Below are positions 32,025-43,158 of a DNA stretch of 64,000 nucleotides, piece after piece. A program made the position numbers and the translations under genes. Under the pieces are notes generated by a model. That model made no database searches. It was not told where the DNA came from and saw nothing but the letters and a program-made list of their open reading frames with translations. This DNA comes from Pollenia angustigena. Its lineage: Eukaryota; Arthropoda; Insecta; Diptera; Polleniidae. How positions within the stretch are numbered: the first letter of the stretch is position 1; each line of letters begins with the position of its first letter. Location of the stretch: the NCBI GenBank assembly GCA_930367215.1, contig OV884059.1, forward strand, positions 158,780,511-158,844,510. Reading direction: 5' to 3'.

Positions 32025-32057
<33 letters not shown>
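31899..32057 (+). mobile_element. tRNA-derived SINE with poly(A) tail
   Basis: A polymerase III A box TAGACTAGCTGG (31908-31919) and a perfect B box GGTTCGATTCC (31952-31962) are followed by a tRNA-unrelated body and 29 A (32029-32057). The cloverleaf does not close with an acceptor stem, so it is a SINE rather than a tRNA gene. It lies inside the Harbinger element and is not found in other units. No clear target duplication was found. Confidence 0.8.
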
Positions 32058-32059
<2 letters not shown>

Positions 32060-33109
32060 TATAACGACTTTAAGTTTTAACAGAGAACATACATAAGTAT
32101 CTCGCAACACACGTTATTTTTTACAAAAAAATTCATCAAGCTGCTTATATTTAAAATTAATTCAAACATTAGTTATCGTTTTTCTAGAAAAAAAAATTTT
32201 ATGCGTAAACTTTTTTATTAAAATAAATAAGAAGACAAAAATGTTTAATTTGTCATGCAATTATTAAAATTTTATTTTAACAAACATTGAAATATCAGTT
32301 TATTAAACGCTTAAAGTAGGGTAAAGGCTACAATAAATATTTCAAATTTAAGAAACGTTTATTAAACGTTTAATAGGCTATTAAACGTTTATAAATACTC
32401 TTTTTTCGACTTTTGCTTATTAATGACTTATAAAGCTGCAATGAAGTGTTTATGAATTAGACTGTTATTATTTAATTTAATTTCTTAATAGGTATTTTCT
32501 ATCTTATTGTCACTTTTTTATTTTTTAATAGGTATTTGTGTTATTTTTATTGTCACTCAATTCTTGCTTTCTGTCAAGGCAAATATTATTTTTTATCACT
32601 CTTTATTGTCACTGTCAATTTTTATTTCACTTTTTTTATATTTATTTTAAATAATATAATGGGCGCACGTTACAATTTCATAAAATTCCTTTCGCTTTTA
32701 AAATTAATCTTGAATTTTTTACATATTTTACACATTCTATTCAAAAATGAAACTGTCTAACATACATTCGTTGTTTCACTCTTACATACGCATTTCATTC
32801 CTGGAGTAATTAGCGTTGCCACTAGCAAACATTTCTTCCTAAAATGTTTTTAACAACAGCAATTCCCAAAATTATACCACTTTTTTTTAAATAATTAATA
32901 CAAATTTAGCTAAATTCTTATAATTATTAAAATTTATGAAACGTATTAACAGATATATTCAACATATTATTAAGTATATATAAAAATAAGAAGAAAAGAC
33001 TAATAACATTTGGGCTTTGCAAAATATTCCTAATTTGGTATACAAACGCACACGAGTGGCAACGCCAGTTGTAACAATAAAAACAAACAAAAATAGTGCG
33101 TGTGTATTA

Positions 33110-33464
33110 TGCGCCCCATACACGGTTCAATTCAGTTGTCAACTGAGTTGAAAGACTCAGTTGACAACTGCATCAACTGAATTGAAAGATTTTTAATTTA
33201 TTTTAAAATTTAATGAAATAAAAGACAATTTTTTAAATACTTAACTACAAAAATTAATTTTGACCGCTGATCAAGAGATTTGAGCACACACAGTACAATC
33301 GAATTGGAAGACTTAGTAGTCAACTTGAAAAAATCAAAATCTTTTGATTTTTCTTCAACCAACTCGACAACCGTCAAACTAATCAACTGACAAGGCCATA
33401 CACGCTTTGATTTGGACAACAACCGACTCAGTTGACAATTGAATTGAATCGTGTATGGTCTGCT
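33110..33464. mobile_element. PIF/Harbinger-type MITE, 355 bp, copy in U1
   Basis: Flanked by TTA (33107-33109, 33465-33467). U3-U8 show the empty site GTGTGTATTAGTTTCGG. Inverted ends share CCATACACGRTTCAATTCA and TTGTCAACTGAGT. An internal palindrome of TTGTCAACTGAG / CTCAGTTGACAA lies near the left end. No coding capacity. Confidence 0.88.
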
Positions 33465-33474
33465 TTAGTTTCGG

Positions 33475-34406
33475 TCATCCATTTCTTGTAGGGGAGCTAT
33501 AGGAAAGTTGTAAAAAAAAACTCATAAAATTCAGAAAAATGCATGAAATCTTTATTTGAATCGATAGTACGGTCCATATAATTAAATGTTTGAAGATTAT
33601 TTCATGCAAATGTTGACCGTGATTGCGCTTCAAATGGTCCATCCGCTTAGTCCAATGTTGGCATTCTGTTTCCAACATTTCGGCCGGTATCTCACGAATA
33701 AATGCTTCAATGTTTTCTTCCAATGCGTCAATTGAAGCGGGCATGTGTGTATAGACATGAGCTTTAACGTATCCGCACAAAAAATAGTCTAAAGACGTTA
33801 AATCGCAAGATCTAGGCGGCCAATTGACCGGTCCCGAACGTGAAATAAAATGTTCACCGAACTCGCCTCTCAATAAGTCCATTGTTAAGCGTGCTGTGTG
33901 GCATGTGGCACCGTCTTGTTGAAACCACATGTCGTGCAAGTCAAGCTCTTGCATTTTGGGCAAAAAAAAGTTGGATATCATCTCACGGTAGCGCTCACCA
34001 TTCACAGTTACGTTACGATTCGCATCATCTTGGAAGAAGTACGGTCCATTGATGCCACCAGCCCATAAACCGCACCAAACTGTGACTTTTTCTCGATGCA
34101 TAAATAGCTCTTGCAATGCTTCTGGCTGATCTTCACTCCAAAATCGACAATTCGGCTTATTAACTTACCCATTGAGCCAAATGAGCTTCGTCGCTGAACA
34201 CAAGAAGCGCGCGATGAATTTTCTTAACAGAGCACGCATTTTGATAATAAAATTCAATAATTTGCAAGCGTTGTTCGTTTGTAAGACGATTCATGGTTAA
34301 ATTATAGACCAAACTGAAGATGTTTGACAGTGAAACAAAACACGAAACGTGCGTCAGCTGTTTAAACCAGTGTTGCCAAAAAGATAATAGCTAAAAAATC
34401 ACCCAT
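33475..34406 (-). pseudogene. Mariner (DD41D type), internally deleted, variant A (U1/U2)
   Basis: From 34406 inward the minus strand has the terminal repeat ATGGGTGATTTTTTAGC, a leader, ATG and an N-terminal piece MNRLTNEQRLQIIEFYYQNA. It then jumps straight to FSDEAHFWLNG with the first catalytic Asp, so most of the DNA-binding half is deleted. A TAA replaces the next codon. A 213-codon frame (34116-33475) carries QQDGATCHTA and PRSCDLTSLDYFLCG; 41 residues lie between the second Asp and the Asp of LDYF, the DD41D spacing of rosa-like mariners. The 3' inverted repeat is not recognisable. Variant A has a 2-bp loss in the FSDEAH region and GPYFFQDD. It cannot encode active transposase. Confidence 0.85.
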
Positions 34407-35966
34407 TATATTAGCGGAATATAACAAATCTTAAAATGTTGTTTATAGACATATTTTAACATAAAATAAGTAATGACGTAGAAAACAAAATAAATTTTCT
34501 GTAAATATTTTACTGGATAACCCCATTTCTTTAAATCTTAAAGTGAACGACGTCACGGGTAAAAGCTAGTTACAAAATAAAACATGGGTGGGGGTAGGTC
34601 TTTTTTGATCTACCTTGTATATATATTTTTAAGAAATGTTGCTTCTTTTTTTGGCAACTTTTAACACTTTTTCTCTTTTAGTTTTGGTACTTTTTTATTT
34701 TCAAAAAATTTGGCTAGAGATATTGTCCAGATTTAAGTGGGGTATATTTTAAGAGGTTAAAACGAAAAATGTTTTACTTTTGATACTTTTTCTCTTTTGG
34801 ATAAATTTGGTATACAGATTGCATATGGTCGAGATCAAAATATACGGTATTTTTTAAGGGATAAAATTGGGATAAAACTGTTACTTTTTATCTCTTCGAA
34901 AAATTTGGTATTCATATAAAACATAACCTAAATTAACGTACAGAGTACTTTCTGGGGGAATAAAAGGAGTCAAAGCTCGTACTTTTAGTACTTCGTTGCA
35001 TTTGGTATAAAAAGTACAAAATATACGGCACTTTTTAAGGGGTAGAAAATGGATCAAATTGGTACTTTTTGTACTTTTTCGGATTGCGTATGGTCCATTG
35101 GCTGGAATATATTTAGGCGCCCATTCATTGCTTTTCATATCGACAACTATATGTAGGTTGCTCAAGATTATTGAGTGCTCAAAAGTTATGTATGTATCGG
35201 GTGATTTTTTAAGACCCTACAAGAATAGTGACGGTCATTTGACCTATCATATGACCGACATTGCTGATAGAGATATCGGTCATCGCGTAGAACAAAGTTT
35301 CTATCATTTTCTTAAGGCCAACGTGAAAAAAATGACCTAAACTTTTGTGTACGTGTGATTTTGCATCCTTCTTTAACCTATGAATTTTGTGGTAGATAAA
35401 ACATATATCTGAGCTGTTTACTCTTATACTCTTTACATATCAGTACTGATGTATAACCGGACACAGCTGACTAGTCAGTACTGATGCATATAACGGACAC
35501 AGCTGACCAGTCAGTACTGACCAGTCAGTACTGACGCATATACCGGCCACAGCTGACTAGTCAGTACTGATGCATATATACGTCACTGTTGACGTACTTT
35601 TTAGCTTAAATAAAACACGATTCATCTCATTCAATTCTCATACAAATTTTTGTCTTTATTTAAAATAAAATTCAATATTTTTTTGGTTTTCAAAATAACT
35701 TAAATAAATAAATATTTTTTTTTTTTAACTAAATTTTTTAAATTAATTATGTTTTGTTTGCATTCGAAAACGTTTGCTGGATCAAACATCATTCAACAGT
35801 TTCTTAATTACATTAAACAAGCACCTTCTTACAAATAAAGTTCAGTCAATAAAAAGTGTTAAAAATAAAGCTAAACTTTTACCAATTTATTGTTCACGCT
35901 TATTTTTTGATTTTTTTCTCTTTTAGATTGATTATTTTAGTTTAAATTAAAAAAATTGTCGTCATT

Positions 35967-36546
35967 TTATTTATTAACCCCTTTTTCTTTTATGTATTTT
36001 TGTTGCTTTACCCTATGGTGGGCACGTTCAACCGCTTTTCTTATACTTTTTTCATACTCCCCGGCTCCTAGGTTCTGAAAAACATCTAAAATATGAAGTA
36101 AAAAAAAAGACAGAAATGTTAAATATTCAAAGACTAAAATTATTTAATGTCTGTACATACCTCTTACAATTTTATTTAGCAGCGTGAGATTTGACAACGG
36201 AAGTTTTCCCCACCTTCCATCCCAATTATATTTATATAGCAAATCATCTGCAAACAATGCACGAATAACACTGCCAACATCTAAAGAAACACCTTTAATT
36301 TTATGAATATAGGACTTCTGTAAAGAAGTTGAATTACTGTTTGAGCAAGTAAAATATATAAAATATTGTGATTGTTACCATGGCCTGAGCGTAATCGGAG
36401 TCTAGCTTCTCCTCTATTTCTTGCACTGCTGTTGTGGTCCGCAAGGGGAGCATGCTGGCGGTCTCATCAAGCCCTTGATCAGAAGTCTCTCCTGTCATGC
36501 GGCGGAGGTACTCTTGGGCTTTTTTTATGCCTACTTTACACTCCAT
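35967..36546 (-). CDS. DUF4806-like exons (U2)
   Basis: Exon A ends at 36546; exon C starts at 36074. All splice sites are as in U1. The U1 stop TAA is here TAC, so the last exon runs nine codons further to a TAA at 35967-35969. Confidence 0.5.
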
Positions 36547-37375
36547 TAGAATTTTAGCTTATTGATGGAACAGTTTGTATATTAGATCTTTCACTTCGTG
36601 CACTATCTTCGTTTTCTATTAACCTTCTATACATTTTAATATTGGACTCAAATGTCTTTTTTTCCAATGATAGACAATTTTGCAAACGTCTTTTTTTCAT
36701 AGTTATCTTTTATCACAAAAAGTATACTTTTATTATTTAATTTAATTTCTTAATAGGTATTTTCTATCTTATTGTCACTTTTTTATTTTTTAATAGGTAT
36801 TTGTGTTATTTTTATTTTCACTCAATTCTTGCTTTCTGTCAAGGCAAATATTATTTTTTATCACTCTTTATTGTCACTGTCAATTTTTATTTCACTTTTT
36901 TTATATTTATTTTAAATAATATAATGGGCGCACGTCACAATTTCATAAAATTCCTTTCGCTTTTAAAATTAATCTTGAATTTTTTACATATTTAACACAT
37001 TCCATTCAAAAATGAAACTGTCTAACATACATTCGTTGTTTCACTCTTACATACGCATTTCATTCCTGGAGTAATTAGCGTTGCCACTAGCAAACATTTC
37101 TTCCTAAAATGTTTTTAACAACAGCAATTCCCAAAATTCCGCCACTTTTTTTTTAAATAATTAATACAAATTTAGCTAAATTCTTATAATTATTAAAATT
37201 TATGAAACGTATTAACAGATATATTCAACATATTATTAAGTATATATAAAAATAAGAAGAAAAGACTAATAACATTTGGGCTTTGCAAAATATTCCTAAT
37301 TTGGTATACAAACGCACACGAGTGGCAACGCCAGTTGTAACAATAAAAACAAACAAAAATAGTGCGTGTGTATTA

Positions 37376-37730
37376 TGCGCCCCATACACGGTTCAATTCA
37401 GTTGTCAACTGAGTTGAAAGACTCAGTTGACAACTGCATCAACTGAATTGAAAGATTTTTAATTTATTTTAAAATTTAATGAAATAAAAGACAATTTTTT
37501 AAATACTTAACTACAAAAATTAATTTTGACCGCTGATCAAGAGATTTGAGCACACACAGTACAATCGAATTGGAAGACTTAGTAGTCAACTTGAAAAAAT
37601 CAAAATCTTTTGATTTTTCTTCAACCAACTCGACAACCGTCAAACTAATCAACTGACAAGGCCATACACGCTTTGATTTGGACAACAACCGACTCAGTTG
37701 ACAATTGAATTGAATCGTGTATGGTCTGCT
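37376..37730. mobile_element. PIF/Harbinger-type MITE, copy in U2
   Basis: Same insertion point, TTA duplication (37373-37375, 37731-37733) and length as in U1. The two copies therefore come from duplication of the unit, not from two insertions. Confidence 0.88.
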
Positions 37731-37740
37731 TTAGTTTCGG

Positions 37741-38672
37741 TCATCCATTTCTTGTAGGGGAGCTATAGGAAAGTTGTAAAAAAAAACTCATAAAATTCAG
37801 AAAAATGCATGAAATCTTTATTTGAATCGATAGTACGGTCCATATAATTAAATGTTTGAAGATTATTTCATGCAAATGTTGACCGTGATTGCGCTTCAAA
37901 TGGTCCATCCGCTTAGTCCAATGTTGGCATTCTGTTTCCAACATTTCGGCCGGTATCTCACGAATAAATGCTTCAATGTTTTCTTCCAATGCGTCAATTG
38001 AAGCGGGCATGTGTGTATAGACATGAGCTTTAACGTATCCGCACAAAAAATAGTCTAAAGACGTTAAATCGCAAGATCTAGGCGGCCAATTGACCGGTCC
38101 CGAACGTGAAATAAAATGTTCACCGAACTCGCCTCTCAATAAGTCCATTGTTAAGCGTGCTGTGTGGCATGTGGCACCGTCTTGTTGAAACCACATGTCG
38201 TGCAAGTCAAGCTCTTGCATTTTGGGCAAAAAAAAGTTGGATATCATCTCACGGTAGCGCTCACCATTCACAGTTACGTTACGATTCGCATCATCTTGGA
38301 AGAAGTACGGTCCATTGATGCCACCAGCCCATAAACCGCACCAAACTGTGACTTTTTCTCGATGCATAAATAGCTCTTGCAATGCTTCTGGCTGATCTTC
38401 ACTCCAAAATCGACAATTCGGCTTATTAACTTACCCATTGAGCCAAATGAGCTTCGTCGCTGAACACAAGAAGCGCGCGATGAATTTTCTTAACAGAGCA
38501 CGCATTTTGATAATAAAATTCAATAATTTGCAAGCGTTGTTCGTTTGTAAGACGATTCATGGTTAAATTATAGACCAAACTGAAGATGTTTGACAGTGAA
38601 ACAAAACACGAAACGTGCGTCAGCTGTTTAAACCAGTGTTGCCAAAAAGATAATAGCTAAAAAATCACCCAT
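37741..38672 (-). pseudogene. Mariner remnant, variant A (U2/U3)
   Basis: Matches the U1/U2 copy: the same 213-codon frame (38382-37741) and the same 2-bp loss. Confidence 0.85.
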
Positions 38673-41600
38673 TATATTAGCGGAATATAACAAATCTTAA
38701 AATGTTGTTTATAGACATATTTTAACATAAAATAAGTAATGACGTAGAAAACAAAATAAATTTTCTGTAAATATTTTACTGGATAACCCCATTTCTTTAA
38801 ATCTTAAAGTGAACGACGTCACGGGTAAAAGCTAGTTACAAAATAAAACATGGGTGGGGGTAGGTCTTTTTTGATCTACCTTGTATATATATTTTTAAGA
38901 AATGTTGCTTCTTTTTTTGGCAACTTTTAACACTTTTTCTCTTTTAGTTTTGGTACTTTTTTATTTTCAAAAAATTTGGCTAGAGATATTGTCCAGATTT
39001 AAGTGGGGTATATTTTAAGAGGTTAAAACGAAAAATGTTTTACTTTTGATACTTTTTCTCTTTTGGATAAATTTGGTATACAGATTGCATATGGTCGAGA
39101 TCAAAATATACGGTATTTTTTAAGGGATAAAATTGGGATAAAACTGTTACTTTTTATCTCTTCGAAAAATTTGGTATTCATATAAAACATAACCTAAATT
39201 AACGTACAGAGTACTTTCTGGGGGAATAAAAGGAGTCAAAGCTCGTACTTTTAGTACTTCGTTGCATTTGGTATAAAAAGTACAAAATATACGGCACTTT
39301 TTAAGGGGTAGAAAATGGATCAAATTGGTACTTTTTGTACTTTTTCGGATTGCGTATGGTCCATTGGCTGGAATATATTTAGGCGCCCATTCATTGCTTT
39401 TCATATCGACAACTATATGTAGGTTGCTCAAGATTATTGAGTGCTCAAAAGTTATGTATGTATCGGGTGATTTTTTAAGACCCTACAAGAATAGTGACGG
39501 TCATTTGACCTATCATATGACCGACATTGCTGATAGAGATATCGGTCATCGCGTAGAACAAAGTTTCTATCATTTTCTTAAGGCCAACGTGAAAAAAATG
39601 ACCTAAACTTTTGTGTACGTGTGATTTTGCATCCTTCTTTAACCTATGAATTTTGTGGTAGATAAAACATATATCTGAGCTGTTTACTCTTATACTCTTT
39701 ACATATCAGTACTGATGTATAACCGGACACAGCTGACTAGTCAGTACTGATGCATATAACGGACACAGCTGACCAGTCAGTACTGACCAGTCAGTACTGA
39801 CGCATATACCGGCCACAGCTGACTAGTCAGTACTGATGCATATATACGTCACTGTTGACGTACTTTTTAGCTTAAATAAAACACGATTCATCTCATTCAA
39901 TTCTCATACAAATTTTTGTCTTTATTTAAAATAAAATTCAATATTTTTTTGGTTTTCAAAATAACTTAAATAAATAAATATTTTTTTTTTTTAACTAAAT
40001 TTTTTAAATTAATTATGTTTTGTTTGCATTCGAAAACGTTTGCTGGATCAAACATCATTCAACAGTTTCTTAATTACATTAAACAAGCACCTTCTTACAA
40101 ATAAAGTTCAGTCAATAAAAAGTGTTAAAAATAAAGCTAAACTTTTACCAATTTATTGTTCACGCTTATTTTTTGATTTTTTTCTCTTTTAGATTGATTA
40201 TTTTAGTTTAAATTAAAAAAATTGTCGTCATTTTATTTATTAACCCCTTTTTCTTTTATGTATTTTTGTTGCTTTACCCTATGGTGGGCACGTTCAACCG
40301 CTTTTCTTATACTTTTTTCATACTCCCCGGCTCCTAGGTTCTGAAAAACATCTAAAATATGAAGTAAAAAAAAAGACAGAAATGTTAAATATTCAAAGAC
40401 TAAAATTATTTAATGTCTGTACATACCTCTTACAATTTTATTTAGCAGCGTGAGATTTGACAACGGAAGTTTTCCCCACCTTCCATCCCAATTATATTTA
40501 TATAGCAAATCATCTGCAAACAATGCACGAATAACACTGCCAACATCTAAAGAAACACCTTTAATTTTATGAATATAGGACTTCTGTAAAGAAGTTGAAT
40601 TACTGTTTGAGCAAGTAAAATATATAAAATATTGTGATTGTTACCATGGCCTGAGCGTAATCGGAGTCTAGCTTCTCCTCTATTTCTTGCACTGCTGTTG
40701 TGGTCCGCAAGGGGAGCATGCTGGCGGTCTCATCAAGCCCTTGATCAGAAGTCTCTCCTGTCATGCGGCGGAGGTACTCTTGGGCTTTTTTTATGCCTAC
40801 TTTACACTCCATTAGAATTTTAGCTTATTGATGGAACAGTTTGTATATTAGATCTTTCACTTCGTGCACTATCTTCGTTTTCTATTAACCTTCTATACAT
40901 TTTAATATTGGACTCAAATGTCTTTTTTTCCAATGATAGACAATTTTGCAAACGTCTTTTTTTCATAGTTATCTTTTATCACAAAAAGTATACTTTTATT
41001 ATTTAATTTAATTTCTTAATAGGTATTTTCTATCTTATTGTCACTTTTTTATTTTTTAATAGGTATTTGTGTTATTTTTATTTTCACTCAATTCTTGCTT
41101 TCTGTCAAGGCAAATATTATTTTTTATCACTCTTTATTGTCACTGTCAATTTTTATTTCACTTTTTTTATATTTATTTTAAATAATATAATGGGCGCACG
41201 TCACAATTTCATAAAATTCCTTTCGCTTTTAAAATTAATCTTGAATTTTTTACATATTTTACACATGCTATTCAAAAATGAAACAGTCTAACATACATTC
41301 GTTGTTTCACTCTTACATACGCATTTCATTCCTGGAGTAATTAGCGTTGCCACTAGCAAACATTTCTTCCTAAAATGTTTTTAACAACAGCAATTCCAAA
41401 AATTCCACCACTTTTTTTTTAAATAATTAATACAAATTTAGCTAAATTCTTATAATTATTAAAATTTATGAAACGTATTAACAGATATATTCAACATATT
41501 ATTAAGTATATATAAAAATAAGAAGAAAAGATTAATAAAATTTGGGCTTTGCAAAATATTCCTAATTTGGTATACAAACGCACACAAGTGGCAACGCCAC

Positions 41601-42487
41601 TTGTAACAATAAAAACAAACAAAAATAGTGCGTGTGTATTAGTTTCGGTCATCCATTTCTTGTAGGGGAGCTATAGGAAAGTTGTAAAAAAAACTCATAA
41701 AATTCAGAAAAATTCATGAAATCTTTATTTGAATCGATAGTACGGTCCATATAATTAAATGTTTGAAGATTATTTCATGCAAATGTTGACCGTGATTGCG
41801 CCTCAAATGGTCCATCCGCTTAGTCCAATGTTGGCATTCTGTTTCCAACATTTCGGCCGGTATCTCACGAATAAATGCTTCAATGTTTTCTTCCAATGCG
41901 TCAATTGAAGCGGGCATGTGTGTATAGACATGAGCTTTAACGTATCCGCACAAAAAATAGTCTAAAGACGTTAAATCGCACGATCTAGGCGGCCAATTGA
42001 CCGGTCCCGAACGTGAAATAAAATGTTCACCGAACTCGCCTCTCAATAAGTCCATTGTTAAGCGTGCTGTGTGGCATGTGGCACCGTCTTGTTGAAACCA
42101 CATGTCATGCAAGTCAAGCTCTTGCATTTTGGGCACAAAAAAGTTGGATATCATCTCACGGTAGCGCTCACCATTCACAGTTACGTTACGATTCGCATCA
42201 TCTTGGAACGGTCCAATGATGCCACCAGCCCATAAACCGCACCAAACTGTGACTTTTTCTCGATGCATAAATAGCTCTTGCAATGCTTCTGGCTGATCTT
42301 CACTCCAAAATCGACAATTCGGCTTATTAACTTACCCATTGAGCCAAAAATGAGCTTCGTCGCTGAACACAAGAAGCGCGCGATGAATTTTCTTAACAGA
42401 GCACGCATTTTGATAATAAAATTCAATAATTTGCAAGCGTTGTTCGTTTGTAAGACGATTCATGGTTAAATTATAGACCAAACTGAA
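38596..42487. repeat. Array unit U3 (3892 bp)
   Basis: No large insertion. It has the empty site of the 355-bp MITE (41635-41650) and the empty Harbinger site (near 40990). It is the simplest full-length unit together with U5. Confidence 0.9.
40233..40812 (-). CDS. DUF4806-like exons (U3)
   Basis: Same sequence as U2 at exon A (40812-40645), with the extended C-terminus. Confidence 0.5.
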
Positions 42488-42564
42488 GTGAAACAAAACA
42501 CGAAACGTGCGTCAGCTGTTTAAACCAGTGCTGCCAAAAAGATAATAGCTAAAAAATCACCCAT
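41649..42564 (-). pseudogene. Mariner remnant, variant B (U3/U4)
   Basis: Frame 42283-41714 (189 codons). It differs from variant A by GPFQDD instead of GPYFFQDD, FFVPKM, an early stop after IQIKIS, and an 11-bp leader deletion just before 42488. The FSDEAHFW region keeps its reading frame here. Confidence 0.85.
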
Positions 42565-43158
42565 TATATTAGCGGAATATAACAAATCTTAAAATGTTGT
42601 TTATAGACATATTTTAACATAAAATAAGTAATGACGTAGAAAACAAAATAAATTTTCTGTAAATATTTTACTGGATAACCCCATTTCTTTAAATCTTAAA
42701 GTGAACGACGTCACGGGTAAAAGCTAGTTACAAAATAAAACATGGGTGGGGGTAGGTCTTTTTTGATCTACCTTGTATATATATTTTTAAGAAATGTTGC
42801 TTCTTTTTTTGGCAACTTTTAACACTTTTTCTCTTTTAGTTTTGGTACTTTCTTATTTTCAAAAAATTTGGCTAGAGATATTGTCCAGATTTAAGTGGGG
42901 TATATTTTAAGAGGTTAAAACGAAAAATGTTTTACTTTTGATACTTTTTCTCTTTTGGATAAATTTGGTATACAGATTGCATATGGTCGAGATCAAAATA
43001 TACGGTATATTTTAAGGGATAAAATTGGGATAAAACTGTTACTTTTTATCTCTTCGAAAAATGTGGTATTCATATAAAACATAACCTAAATTAACGTACA
43101 GAGTACTTTCTGGGGGAATAAAATGAGTCAAAGCTCGTACTTTTAGTACTTCGTTGCA

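Larger units (their letters stand above)
30539..32464 (-). mobile_element. PIF/Harbinger transposon, decayed, in U1 only
   Basis: Comparison with the empty site in U2-U8 gives exact ends: 1926 bp flanked by TTA (30536-30538 and 32465-32467). Inverted ends are CGGTCTAATTCATAAA and CAGTCTAATTCATAAA. The 3-bp TTA duplication and the transposase remnant both point to PIF/Harbinger. A SINE has inserted inside it. Confidence 0.9.
28144..34329. repeat. Array unit U1 (6186 bp)
   Basis: The leftmost unit. It holds the PIF/Harbinger insertion (30539-32464) and the 355-bp MITE (33110-33464). Without them it is 3899 bp. Its left edge is the 5' end of a mariner joined to unrelated DNA at about 28140. Confidence 0.9.
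34330..38595. repeat. Array unit U2 (4266 bp)
   Basis: Keeps the 355-bp MITE but has the empty Harbinger site (AAGTATACTTTTATTATTT near 36719). Without the MITE it is 3908 bp. Confidence 0.9.

Noticed and set aside
32536..32760. A 74-codon frame repeated in each unit with a hydrophobic sequence
   Set aside because: It is AT-driven (Phe, Leu, Ile), varies in length between units, has no family resemblance, and lies antisense to the possible 5' region of the DUF4806-like gene.
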